From Duganella radicis (GTDB lineage: Bacteria; Pseudomonadota; Gammaproteobacteria; Burkholderiales; Burkholderiaceae_D): DNA of 40,354 nucleotides. A program made the position numbers and the translations under genes. The number at the start of each line of letters is the position of its first letter. The first letter of the stretch is position 1. Shown one piece after another: positions 7,671 to 16,443 of the stretch. The stretch is from NCBI RefSeq assembly GCF_009720825.1, contig NZ_WNKY01000052.1, forward strand, positions 1-40,354. Direction: 5' to 3'. The notes beneath the pieces are model-generated. The model ran no database searches. It saw only the letters and a program-made list of their open reading frames with translations, and was not told the origin of the DNA.

Positions 7671-7707
7671 CTGCTGTTGATCCTCCGCGCACTTCCTCTA
7701 TTTGACT

Positions 7708-9102
7708 ATGACTGCACAACTCTCCAAAAAGGCCGAAGCCTGGTCGGCCCGCTTCAACGAACCGGTTTCGGACCTCGTCAAACGCTACACCGCCTCGGTG
7801 TTTTTCGACAAGCGCCTGGCCAAGGCCGACATCCAGGGCTCGCTGGCCCACGCTGAGATGCTGGCCGCCCAGGGCATCATCAGCGCCCAGGACCGCGCCG
7901 AGATCGAGCGCGGCATGGCGCAGATCGGCGCCGAAATCGAGGCCGGCCAGTTCGAATGGCTGCTCGACCTGGAAGACGTGCACCTGAATATCGAAAAACG
8001 CCTGACCGAGCTGGTCGGCGACGCCGGCAAGCGCCTGCACACCGGCCGCTCGCGCAACGACCAGGTGGCCACCGACATCCGCCTGTACGTGCGCTCGGCC
8101 ATCGACGACGTGCTGGCCCTGCTGAACGCCCTGCGCGGCGCCCTGACCGACCTGGCCGAAAAGAACGCCGACACCATCCTGCCGGGCTTCACCCACATGC
8201 AGGTGGCGCAGCCGATCACCTTCGGCCACCACATGCTGGCCTACGTGGAAATGTTCGGCCGCGACGCCGAGCGCATGGCCGACGCCCGCAAGCGCGTCAA
8301 CCGCCTGCCGCTGGGCGCCGCCGCGCTGGCCGGCACCACCTTCCCGATCGACCGCGTGCGCGTGGCCAAGACGCTGGGCTTCGACGACGTCTGCCACAAC
8401 TCGCTGGACGCCGTGTCGGACCGCGACTTCGCCATCGAGTTCACCGCCGCCGCCTCCTTGATCATGACCCACATCTCGCGCATGTCGGAAGAGCTGATCA
8501 TCTGGATGAGCCCGCGCGTGGGCTTCATCGACATCGCCGACCGCTTCTGCACCGGCTCGTCGATCATGCCGCAAAAGAAAAACCCCGACGTGCCGGAACT
8601 GGCGCGCGGCAAGACCGGCCGCGTGTATGGCCACCTGATGGGCCTGCTGACCCTGATGAAGGGCCAGCCGCTGGCCTACAACAAGGACAATCAGGAAGAC
8701 AAGGAGCCGCTGTTCGACACGGTGGACACGGTGGTCGACACCCTGCGCATCTTCGCCGACATGGCCGGCGGCATCACCGTCAAGCCGGACAATATGCGCG
8801 CGGCCGCCCTGCAAGGCTACGCCACCGCCACCGACCTGGCCGACTACCTGGTCAAGAAGGGCCTGCCGTTCCGCGACGCCCACGAAGCCGTGGCCCACGC
8901 CGTGCGCGCCTGTGACGACCTGAAGATCGACCTGGCCGAGATGTCGCTGGAGCAGCTGCGCGCCTTCTCCACCCTGATCGAGGACGACGTGTTTGCCGTG
9001 CTGACGCTGGAAGGCTCGGTCGCCGCGCGCGACCACGTCGGTGGCACCGCGCCCAACCAGGTCCGCGCCGCCATCGCCCGCGTGCGCGCACAATTGAAGT
9101 AA
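7708..9102 (+). CDS. argH: Argininosuccinate lyase
   Basis: A 464-residue cytoplasmic enzyme that splits argininosuccinate into arginine and fumarate, the last step of arginine synthesis. The fumarase/aspartase superfamily signature GSSIMPQKKNPD is at about residues 283-294, with the reactive Ser at 284/285. Other family segments are HTGRSRND and GFTHMQVAQP. ATG at 7708 is preferred; a TTG two codons earlier is in frame, and neither has a good ribosome-binding site. It appears monocistronic, with its own TATAAT and a strong hairpin behind it. Its nearness to a possible arginyl-polymer scavenging locus is probably coincidence, because argH is a housekeeping gene. Confidence 0.97.
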   Translation: MTAQLSKKAEAWSARFNEPVSDLVKRYTASVFFDKRLAKADIQGSLAHAEMLAAQGIISAQDRAEIERGMAQIGAEIEAGQFEWLLDLEDVHLNIEKRLTELVGDAGKRLHTGRSRNDQVATDIRLYVRSAIDDVLALLNALRGALTDLAEKNADTILPGFTHMQVAQPITFGHHMLAYVEMFGRDAERMADARKRVNRLPLGAAALAGTTFPIDRVRVAKTLGFDDVCHNSLDAVSDRDFAIEFTAAASLIMTHISRMSEELIIWMSPRVGFIDIADRFCTGSSIMPQKKNPDVPELARGKTGRVYGHLMGLLTLMKGQPLAYNKDNQEDKEPLFDTVDTVVDTLRIFADMAGGITVKPDNMRAAALQGYATATDLADYLVKKGLPFRDAHEAVAHAVRACDDLKIDLAEMSLEQLRAFSTLIEDDVFAVLTLEGSVAARDHVGGTAPNQVRAAIARVRAQLK

Positions 9103-9109
9103 TCCCCCC

Positions 9110-9132
9110 GGCGGCGCCGTCCCGGCGCCGCC
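9110..9132 (+). terminator. Hairpin after argH without a T-run
   Basis: GGCGGCGCCG (9110-9119) pairs perfectly with CGGCGCCGCC (9123-9132) around a 3-base loop, 7 bases after the argH stop. The 10-base all-GC stem is very stable. There is no following T-run, so it may terminate inefficiently, need a factor, or simply protect the 3' end. Confidence 0.5.
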
Positions 9133-9214
9133 CGCATCCGCCCGCTGTTTGATCTAGCGCAGTACCGCGTCCCGCCATCGTTCTAGCGTGAAGTCATCTA
9201 CCACGGAGGATGAC

Positions 9215-11488
9215 ATGAAACCACGCACACCCCTGCTTGCCGCACTCGCCCTGGCCGCCGCCCTGACGCCGCCGCTGGCGCGCCCCGCCCAACTGATGTC
9301 CGCCCCGGTGGCCGTCGCCACCCCGCAGGACAGCGCCGCGCTGGTGGCGCGCCTGAGCGCGCTGGACGCCCGTCCCGGCCTCACCAACGACTACAGCTTC
9401 CGCATCAGCAGCCAGCATCCCGGCGTGGTCGGCCAGAAAATCACCCGCGCCCAGCACACCTACAAGGGCTTGCGCGTGTTCGGCTCGGAATCGGTGGTGG
9501 TCACCAACGCCGCCGGCGAGATCCTCAGCGTGGCCGCCTCCGACCGCCGCCCCGGCCTGGCGCCGCAAGCCACCACGCCCAGCGGCATCACCCCGCCGCT
9601 GCCGGCCGACCTCACGCCCCGCCTGAACAGCGACGACGCCATCCGCGCCGCCGTGCAAGCCATCGCCCCGGCCGGCACCCACCGCTGGCCGCCCGGCGCC
9701 GAACTGCTGATCTACCCGCTGATGAAGTCCGCCCGCACGGCGGCCGCCGCCAACAAGCCCGAGGACCAGCTCAACGCCCTCGACCTGGAGGAAGTGGTGG
9801 ACCGCTACGCGCTGGCCTGGCTGGTGCAGCTGCGCATGGCGCAGGACGGCCGGCTGGTCTACTACGACGTGGTGATCGACGCCCGCGACGGCAGCCTGAT
9901 CGCCAAATGGCCGGCGCTGCAAACCGTCACCGGCATCGGCAACAGCCAGTACAACGGCCAGGTGCCGATCAGCACCTCCGCCACCGCCAGCGGCTTCCAG
10001 ATGCTCGACAGCACGCGCGGCAGCGGCGGCAAGTTCGGCGGCATGGCCATCACCAACGCCAACCACAGCTCGCCCAACAACCCCGATCCCGGCAACGTCT
10101 ACACCAACAGCGGCAACACCTGGGGCGACGGCAAGCAGTACAGCGGCGGCAGCACCACCGACGCCAACGGCCAGACCGCCGCCGTCAACGCCCTGTGGGG
10201 CCTGATGAACACCTACGACACCAACAAGAACGTGCTGGGCTGGCAATCGCTGGACGGCAACAACACCGCCACCTACATCGCCGCCCACGTCGGCAGCGCC
10301 TACGACAACGCCTTCTACGACGACAGCTGCAAGTGCATGTACATCGGCGACGGCAACAGCTTCTACAGCCTGGGCGCGATCGACGTCATCGGCCACGAAA
10401 TGTCGCACGGCGTGACCGCCTCCACCGCCGACCTGATCTACGCCGGCGAATCCGGTGGCCTCAACGAGTCGAACTCCGACATCGGCGGCGAGATGGTGGA
10501 GGCCTACGCGCGCGCCGGCGGCACCGGCAACAGCGTGCCCGCCAGTGGCAACGACTGGATGATGGGCAAGGAAATCAGCAAGAGCGGCCAGCCGCTGCGC
10601 TGGATGTACAAGCCGAGCAAGGACGGCAGCAGCCCGGACGCCTGGAGCGCCAACCTGAAAAACCTCGACGTCCACTACTCCAGCGGCCCCAACAACCGCA
10701 TGTTCTACTTCCTGGCACAGGGCTCCAGCGCCGACCCGGCCAGCGACTACCACAGCCCCTACCTGACGCGCGCCCCGGCCGCCATGAGCGGCATCGGCAC
10801 CGACAAGGCCTACCGCATCTGGTTCAAGGCCCTGACCACCAAATTCACCTCGTCCACCAACTACGCCGACGCCCGCAACAAGGTGCTGCAGGCGGCGCAG
10901 GAACTGTATGGCGCAAGCTCGAAGGAAGCCATCGCCGTGCAGCGCGCCTACGCCGCCATCAACGTCGGCGCCGACATCGATGAAGCCGGTGACGGAGGTG
11001 GCGGCGGCGGTGGTGGCGGCCAGGCCACCGAGCGCGTCGTCAACGGCGGCTTCGAGGACGGCGCCACCGGCTGGAGCGGCAGCACCTACGTGATCGGCAC
11101 CCACAGCGCCCAGCCGGCGTACGAGGGCACGCGCTACGCCTGGCTGGGCGGCAACGGCCGGCGCAGCAGCGAAACGCTGACCCAGCGGGTCGACATCCCG
11201 GCCGCCGCCACCAGCGCGCAACTGAGCTTCGCCCTGCACATCGACACCGCCGAAACCAGCAACACCGTGTACGACACCCTGACCGTGTCGCTGCGCGCGG
11301 CCGGCGGCGCGGCGCTGGCCACGCTGGCCACCTACACCAACCTGACGCCGGCGGCCGGCTACCAGCTGCGCAGCTTCGACCTGCTGCCGTTCAAGGGACA
11401 AAGCGTGACCCTGTCGTTTGCCATGCGCGAAGACCGCTCCAAGCAAACCTCCTTCGTGCTCGACAAGGTCAGCCTGCTGACCAAATGA
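9215..11488 (+). CDS. Secreted thermolysin-type (M4) metalloprotease with C-terminal beta domain
   Basis: A 757-residue secreted endoprotease precursor. The start at 9215 follows a GGAGG site and opens a signal peptide (about 1-24). A propeptide with FTP-like character (about 50-210) precedes the catalytic domain. Zinc binding is shown by HEMSH (His394, Glu395, His398) and Glu418 in GGLNESNSD; His487 in DVHYSSG is the usual transition-state His. A run of nine Gly near residue 593 leads to a C-terminal module of about 160 residues (VVNGGFEDG...GWSG, ending LDKVSLLTK) that resembles carbohydrate-binding/jelly-roll domains seen on secreted proteases. It likely digests external protein. Its stop directly abuts the stop of the convergent PHP gene (TGATCA). 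Confidence 0.95.
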   Translation: MKPRTPLLAALALAAALTPPLARPAQLMSAPVAVATPQDSAALVARLSALDARPGLTNDYSFRISSQHPGVVGQKITRAQHTYKGLRVFGSESVVVTNAAGEILSVAASDRRPGLAPQATTPSGITPPLPADLTPRLNSDDAIRAAVQAIAPAGTHRWPPGAELLIYPLMKSARTAAAANKPEDQLNALDLEEVVDRYALAWLVQLRMAQDGRLVYYDVVIDARDGSLIAKWPALQTVTGIGNSQYNGQVPISTSATASGFQMLDSTRGSGGKFGGMAITNANHSSPNNPDPGNVYTNSGNTWGDGKQYSGGSTTDANGQTAAVNALWGLMNTYDTNKNVLGWQSLDGNNTATYIAAHVGSAYDNAFYDDSCKCMYIGDGNSFYSLGAIDVIGHEMSHGVTASTADLIYAGESGGLNESNSDIGGEMVEAYARAGGTGNSVPASGNDWMMGKEISKSGQPLRWMYKPSKDGSSPDAWSANLKNLDVHYSSGPNNRMFYFLAQGSSADPASDYHSPYLTRAPAAMSGIGTDKAYRIWFKALTTKFTSSTNYADARNKVLQAAQELYGASSKEAIAVQRAYAAINVGADIDEAGDGGGGGGGGGQATERVVNGGFEDGATGWSGSTYVIGTHSAQPAYEGTRYAWLGGNGRRSSETLTQRVDIPAAATSAQLSFALHIDTAETSNTVYDTLTVSLRAAGGAALATLATYTNLTPAAGYQLRSFDLLPFKGQSVTLSFAMREDRSKQTSFVLDKVSLLTK

Positions 11489-13090
11489 TCAGCGCAGCGA
11501 CACGAACACCGGGTTCGAATAGAACCACAGGCTGCGGTAGTTACGGTCGTTGATATCGTTGAAGCGCTGGGTGTTGTCGGTGGCGCCGGTGCGCTGGTCG
11601 GCCAGCGGCTCGCCGCCCGAGGTCAGGCCGGCCACATCCACGCCCAGATTGGTGCCACGCAGGCGGAAGTACTGGTTCTTGCTGGCGGTGGTCTCGTACG
11701 TCACGCTGTAATAGCCGTCCGCATCGAGCTTCCAGTCGGCCGCCGTGAAGCGCTTGACCACGCGCGTGCTGGCGTTGCTGGCGACGCTGTAGGCCGCGCT
11801 GCCCGGCGTGGCCTTGGCGCCGACATCGCCGGCGATCAGATCGACGTGATCGACCACCGGCTTGACGTTGGCCGGCGTGCCGCTGTCGACCGGCTTCTCA
11901 TAATTATTCCTGGCCGGCGACTTGAAGCGGATCGTGATCGTGACCTTGTCGCCCGCCACCACTTTCAGCTCGCCGCCCATCTCCTTGCGGTCATCCTTGC
12001 TGGCCAGGTTGAAGTCCAGCGCATTGATCAAGTCACCGTACACCGAGAACATCTTGCCCGAGCGCAGACCGGCCAGCAGATCCTTCAAGGCCGGCGCGCC
12101 GGTGGCGCTGTTGAACACATAATTCTTCGCATACTCGCCGGGGAAATAGCCGCTGCTGTTGCCGCCGACGATCTTGAAGTGCGTGTCCGAATCGGTCAGG
12201 TTCCAGATGCGGCGGCCCTCGCCCAGCAGCGCATCCCACGGCCCGCCCAGCTTGGCCACCACGTAATCGACGCCGCCATACACGCGCAGCGGCGCATTGT
12301 CGTCGGTGTAGGCCGCGGTGTAGCCGCCGCGGTCCGGCTCCATCTGATTGCCCACCATGCCCTCGATGGCAAACATGATATTCGGCGCGGCGTCGTTGAA
12401 GGCGCGGAAGTCGGCGATGGTGTAGCTGCCCTTGTTGCGCGACGGGTGATTGATCACCGCGTAGCTGCTGTCCGGATAATTCTGCTTCAGCCAGTTGATC
12501 GCTTGCAGCGCATCGGCGGCGGTCTTGTTGTAGCGCGTCTCGCCGTATTTTGCCTTCCACGCCGCCACGTCGGCGGCGTCGAACATCGCCGGGTCGCGCG
12601 TGGTGAACAGGTACTCGAACTCCTTCATGCCCTTGGTGCTGGCGGCGGCGCCGTCGAACAGGCCGATGCCGATATGGTCGTGGGTCGGCATGTCCCATTC
12701 GAAGCCGGAGAAAATCAGCTTGTCGGCGTAGGTGCCGGCCGCTTGCAGCGCCTTCACGCGCGGGATCTCGTAGCGCTCCACGCCAAGCGACAGCGGAATC
12801 GACGCCGCCAGCGTGGCGCCCTTCTCATCGCGGGTGGAGACGCGCAGGTGATTCGACACCGCCATCCAGTCCAGCCCATAGCTGGTGAAGGCCTTGGACA
12901 GAATCTTGTCCAGCGTCTGGCTGACATCGGCGTCGGCCGACTGCGTGGTGTGGGTGTGCAGATCGCCGGCGATCCAGCGGCCGGCCGGCAGCGGCGGCAC
13001 CACGCTCTGTGGTTCGTTATCGCCGCCGCAGGCAGCGATGGTCAACGCGGCGACGAGGGCGGAAGGGAGCAGCAGTTTTTTATACGACAT
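11489..13090 (-). CDS. PHP-domain metallohydrolase lipoprotein
   Basis: A 533-residue lipoprotein. From the ATG at 13090 it has a signal peptide and lipobox IAAC (Cys21), followed by GGDNE. The PHP (polymerase and histidinol phosphatase) domain opens at about residue 40 with GDLHTHT (His45, His47), followed by a metal-site Asp/Glu segment (FSGFEWDMPTHDHIG) and VINHPSRNKG. This resembles the CehA/McbA-like branch of PHP hydrolases, whose members act on phosphoesters or carbamates. The C-terminal 150 residues look like a beta domain. A periplasmic or surface location is inferred from the lipobox. An earlier in-frame start would add 84 non-conserved residues and destroy the signal peptide. It diverges from the M24 peptidase gene across 128 bases. 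The substrate is unknown. Confidence 0.85.
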   Translation of the reverse strand: MSYKKLLLPSALVAALTIAACGGDNEPQSVVPPLPAGRWIAGDLHTHTTQSADADVSQTLDKILSKAFTSYGLDWMAVSNHLRVSTRDEKGATLAASIPLSLGVERYEIPRVKALQAAGTYADKLIFSGFEWDMPTHDHIGIGLFDGAAASTKGMKEFEYLFTTRDPAMFDAADVAAWKAKYGETRYNKTAADALQAINWLKQNYPDSSYAVINHPSRNKGSYTIADFRAFNDAAPNIMFAIEGMVGNQMEPDRGGYTAAYTDDNAPLRVYGGVDYVVAKLGGPWDALLGEGRRIWNLTDSDTHFKIVGGNSSGYFPGEYAKNYVFNSATGAPALKDLLAGLRSGKMFSVYGDLINALDFNLASKDDRKEMGGELKVVAGDKVTITIRFKSPARNNYEKPVDSGTPANVKPVVDHVDLIAGDVGAKATPGSAAYSVASNASTRVVKRFTAADWKLDADGYYSVTYETTASKNQYFRLRGTNLGVDVAGLTSGGEPLADQRTGATDNTQRFNDINDRNYRSLWFYSNPVFVSLR

Positions 13091-13162
13091 GGAAGCTATC
13101 CTGAAGAAGTGGGGAACAGAGAAGCGCGCAACATAACATTCGTGTGTGACGGCCGAATGACC

Positions 13163-13171
13163 TGCTATCAT
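13163..13171 (+). promoter_or_regulatory. Candidate extended -10 for the M24 peptidase gene
   Basis: TGCTATCAT fits an extended -10 (TGN plus TATCAT), 48 bases before the ATG. No convincing -35 precedes it. Confidence 0.35.
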
Positions 13172-13218
13172 CGTGCGCTCAGGCGGGCGATCCCCGCGCA
13201 CAACTTCAGGATATAAAA

Positions 13219-14451
13219 ATGACCATAGGCATAGGCGGAAAGACCATCGACGAGGCGCTGGCCTCCCTGTCGGACATGACGGCGGGCGCGGTCCCCATCG
13301 GCAAAGACGAACACCTGCAACGCATCGCCCGCGCGCAGGCAACCATGCAGGCGCAGGGCATCGCCGCCATCTACATCAACGCCGGCGCCAACCTCACCTA
13401 CTTCACCGGCACCAAGTGGCACGCCAGCGAACGCATGGTCGGCGCCATCCTGCCGGCGCAAGGCCATGTCGAGTACATCGCCCCCGCCTTCGAAGAGAGC
13501 ACGCTGAAAGACTTCATGCTGGTGGACGGCGCGGTCAACTGCTGGCACGAGCACGAAAGCCCGTACGCCCTGTTCATCTCTGTGCTGAAACGCCTGGGCA
13601 TCGCGCCGAATTCGGCACAGCCGCCGCGCGTGGGCATTTGCGAAAGCGCCGCCTTCTTCATCTACGATGGCATCCGCCCGCTGGCCGAAGGCTACGCGCT
13701 GGAAAACGCGCGCACCGTCACCGCCCACTGCCGCACCCGCAAATCGGCCGCCGAAATCGCCCTGATGCAGCGCGCCAAAGACATGACGCTGGCGGTGCAC
13801 ATCGCCGCCGCCAGCATTCTGCGCGAGGGCATCACCACCAAGGAAGTGGAAGACTTCATCGACCGCGCCCACCGCAAGGTCGGCGCGCCGGGCGGCTCGT
13901 ACTTCGTGATCGTGCTGTTCGGCGAAGCCACCGCCTACCCGCACGGCGTGAGCTACGTGCAAACCCTGAAAGCCGGCGACACGGTGCTGATCGACACCGG
14001 CTGCAAACTGCACAACTACATCTCCGACATCACCCGCACCTACGTGTATGGCCCGATCAGCGAACGCCAGCGCTCCGTGTGGAACAGCGAGAAGAAAGCG
14101 CAGGCGGCCGCCTTCGCCGCGGCCCAGCTGGGCGTGCCGTGCGAGGCAGTGGACGCCGCCGCCCGCCGCTCGCTGGAGGCGGATGGCTTCGGCCCCGGCT
14201 ACAAGCTGCCCGGCCTGCCGCACCGCACCGGCCACGGCATCGGTCTCGACATCCACGAATGGCCGTATCTGGTCGGCGGCGACAAGACCGCGCTGGACGT
14301 CGGCATGTGCTTCTCCAACGAACCGATGATCTGCATCCCCGGCGAATTCGGCGTGCGCCACGAAGACCACTTCTACATGAGCGCCAGCGGCCCCAAATGG
14401 TTCACCGAACCGGCCCACAGCATCGACGACCCGTTTGGCCTCGACCGCTGA
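13219..14451 (+). CDS. M24-family metallopeptidase (Xaa-Pro aminopeptidase/creatinase type)
   Basis: A 410-residue cytoplasmic enzyme with an N-terminal creatinase-type domain (about 1-165) and a C-terminal pita-bread domain. All five metal ligands are visible: Asp259 and Asp270 (VLIDTGCK...SDITRTY), His339 (RTGHGIGLDIHE), Glu368 (SNEPM) and Glu382 (RHEDHF). This fits a dinuclear aminopeptidase P-type enzyme, removing residues before proline or trimming dipeptides; some relatives are creatinases. ATG at 13219 follows AGGATATAAAA. No signal peptide is present. The next gene starts 6 bases after its stop, so the two may be co-transcribed. Confidence 0.93.
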   Translation: MTIGIGGKTIDEALASLSDMTAGAVPIGKDEHLQRIARAQATMQAQGIAAIYINAGANLTYFTGTKWHASERMVGAILPAQGHVEYIAPAFEESTLKDFMLVDGAVNCWHEHESPYALFISVLKRLGIAPNSAQPPRVGICESAAFFIYDGIRPLAEGYALENARTVTAHCRTRKSAAEIALMQRAKDMTLAVHIAAASILREGITTKEVEDFIDRAHRKVGAPGGSYFVIVLFGEATAYPHGVSYVQTLKAGDTVLIDTGCKLHNYISDITRTYVYGPISERQRSVWNSEKKAQAAAFAAAQLGVPCEAVDAAARRSLEADGFGPGYKLPGLPHRTGHGIGLDIHEWPYLVGGDKTALDVGMCFSNEPMICIPGEFGVRHEDHFYMSASGPKWFTEPAHSIDDPFGLDR

Positions 14452-14457
14452 TAACTC

Positions 14458-16398
14458 GTGACCAAGCCCCCAGGCGATGAGCGTGCCCGTTCGACCGCGT
14501 TGACACGCCTGCCGTGGCGCGGCGCGCTCATGGCCGCCAGCGTGGGACTGGCCATGCTGATGACGGCATGCGGCGGCGGGGGCGGCGCGACCGGTACCAG
14601 CGTCGCTGTCACGCCGACGCCGACGCCGACGCCAACGCCCACACCGGTGCCGGCGCCAACAGTCACGGTGGACCAGGGCGTCACCACCACCTGGGTCAAC
14701 GTCACCTCCGCGCCTCCCGCCATCACGCCGGGCAGCTGGCGCGCCGGCGGTCCCGGCCCGGCGCAATCCGGCTTCCGGCTGGTCAGGGAATCCAGCCATT
14801 TCGCCTTCTATTCGGACGAGGCATTGTCCGAGGCCGACCTCGACCTGGCCGCCCAGACCCTGGAGCAGATTGTCTGGCAAAACCTGTTCAGCACCAACCT
14901 CGTGATGCCGGAACCATTTTTCAACCAGGCGGACAAGATCAAGCCGGCCGTCCACATCCATTCCGGCATGGAACTGACCGGCGGCGCCTGGATCGACGAC
15001 CAGGGCAAGCAACACCTGGGCATGTGGATCGGGCCGGAGGCGCTCAGGGACCACTGGGGCCTCACCCACGAATTCACCCACGGCTGGCAGGCGTGGGCCA
15101 CCCGCAACAACGGACTGGACTGCCCGCAGTCCAACACCTGCGGCTGGATACACGAGAGCCATGCCAACTTCACGCCGCACCAGTTGCCGGAGTACCAGGA
15201 CAATGTGCATTGCTCCGAAATGCTGCCCAACGCGCCGCACCTCTACCTGGGTTCGACGCGCGACCGCTACTGCAACTGGCAGTTCATGCAATTCATCAAG
15301 GACAAGTACGGTCCCGAGGCGGTCACGCGGATCTGGACCACCGCCGGCGCCGATCCACTGACCAACCTCCAGACATCGCGCGGCTGGACGCTGGCCCAGC
15401 TCAACGACTTCATGGGCGACTGGGCCATGCATAACGTGGTGTGGGACTACAAGTCCCGGCCCGACGCCTTCCGCAACAGCTACGGCGACATCACCCGGAC
15501 CGACAAGACCGAACGCCTGCGCCGCCTGATGCCGCTGGAAGCGCTGGACGACAACTGGAGCAGCAACCGCCGTTTCGTGGCGCCGTTCCACGGCGCGCCG
15601 CAACGCTTCGGCTACAACGTGGTCCGGCTGTATCCGGCCGACGGCGCGGACACGGTCACGGTGAACTTCCGTGGCGTCAGCCAGGCCGGCGCGGACGCCG
15701 ACTTCCGCTGGGGCCTGGTGGCCACCGACGCCCAGTTCAGCTCGGCCCGCTACAGCGCCCTGCAACGTGGCCTGGACGCCAGCCTCAGCTTCAAGGTCAA
15801 TCCGGGCGAGCCGCTGTTCCTGGTGGTGACCGCCACGCCGTCGGTGTTCCAGAGCATCGTCTGGGACCAGGACTACAACACCATCTGGCGCTACCAGTAC
15901 ATGATCGAACTGGCCAACGCCTGGCCCCAGGGCTTCGGCAACGGCCAGCGCGACGCCTGCCCGACCGGCACCGCGCGCCACGCCAACGGCGGCGGCTGCG
16001 CGCCGGCGACCACGCCGGCCACGGTGTACGTCGGCCCCTACGCCACCATCCTGCCTGGCGCGCAGGCCAGCGGCACGGCGCGCATCGAAGACCAGGCCAT
16101 CATCGTCAACGGCGCGGTCAGCGGCGGCACCGTGGGCGGCCTGAGCGTGGTCGGCACGGCCGCCAACAGCTTCAACGTGTCGGGCGCCGCCCAGGTGCGC
16201 ACCAGCTTCTACCCGCTCGGCTTCTTCGAGTCCGGCCAGGGCGCGACGGGCAACCTCAACCTGTACGGCGACGTCGAGTACCGCGGCGCGGGCCTCAACC
16301 TCAGCGCCGGCAACCGCTCCGGCCTCGTCGACGCCGAATCGACCCTGGGTTCAGCCACCGACATCAATCAAAAAGCCACACGGAGCTGGCGCAATTGA
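14458..16398 (+). CDS. HExxH metallopeptidase lipoprotein, possibly Svx/AvrXca type
   Basis: A 646-residue lipoprotein from a GTG start at 14458; an ATG at 14530 would leave a shorter signal peptide, and neither has a clear ribosome-binding site. The lipobox is LMTAC, followed by a Gly run and a (Thr-Pro) linker. The catalytic part holds HEFTH (His204, Glu205, His208) and a likely third ligand Glu233 in WIHESHAN, a gluzincin-like layout. It has at least eight Cys, fitting an extracytoplasmic protein. The last 130 residues (from about VYVGPYATILPGAQ) look like short turn-rich beta repeats. From memory the core resembles the Svx/AvrXca secreted virulence-protein family; I could not check this. 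It lies 6 bases after the M24 gene. Confidence 0.75.
   Translation: MTKPPGDERARSTALTRLPWRGALMAASVGLAMLMTACGGGGGATGTSVAVTPTPTPTPTPTPVPAPTVTVDQGVTTTWVNVTSAPPAITPGSWRAGGPGPAQSGFRLVRESSHFAFYSDEALSEADLDLAAQTLEQIVWQNLFSTNLVMPEPFFNQADKIKPAVHIHSGMELTGGAWIDDQGKQHLGMWIGPEALRDHWGLTHEFTHGWQAWATRNNGLDCPQSNTCGWIHESHANFTPHQLPEYQDNVHCSEMLPNAPHLYLGSTRDRYCNWQFMQFIKDKYGPEAVTRIWTTAGADPLTNLQTSRGWTLAQLNDFMGDWAMHNVVWDYKSRPDAFRNSYGDITRTDKTERLRRLMPLEALDDNWSSNRRFVAPFHGAPQRFGYNVVRLYPADGADTVTVNFRGVSQAGADADFRWGLVATDAQFSSARYSALQRGLDASLSFKVNPGEPLFLVVTATPSVFQSIVWDQDYNTIWRYQYMIELANAWPQGFGNGQRDACPTGTARHANGGGCAPATTPATVYVGPYATILPGAQASGTARIEDQAIIVNGAVSGGTVGGLSVVGTAANSFNVSGAAQVRTSFYPLGFFESGQGATGNLNLYGDVEYRGAGLNLSAGNRSGLVDAESTLGSATDINQKATRSWRN
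14611..14646 (+). repeat. Six 6-base units encoding a Thr-Pro linker
   Basis: ACGCCG-like hexamers repeat six times (three exact, then ACGCCA, ACGCCC, ACACCG), encoding alternating Thr-Pro just after the lipidation Cys and Gly run. Slippage would change linker length without shifting the frame. Confidence 0.75.
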
Positions 16399-16443
16399 GC
16401 GCCACAGCTATGCTAGAGTGCAGGTCTACCAGGAGGGAATGAT

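Larger units (their letters stand above)
7347..7707. other. Gap between the small gene and argH
   Basis: This stretch of about 360 bases has no well-supported gene. It holds a doubtful leftward reading frame (7359-7589), a set of four CGAGRCA repeats (7550-7588), a perfect palindrome (7599-7616) and the argH -10 box (7665-7670). The right half is AT-richer than the surrounding genes. Confidence 0.6.

Noticed and set aside
209..9102. Idea that argH belongs functionally to the cyanophycin-like locus
   Set aside because: argH is a housekeeping biosynthetic gene with its own promoter, is separated from the locus by a lower-GC patch, and makes rather than consumes arginine.
9194..11446. A 750-codon minus-strand frame opposite the M4 protease
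   Set aside because: Antisense shadow; the sense strand has signal peptide, zinc motif and all catalytic residues.
13168..15981. A 937-codon minus-strand frame across the M24 and HExxH genes
   Set aside because: It spans two well-supported plus-strand genes and their junction; the translation is compositionally biased without motifs.
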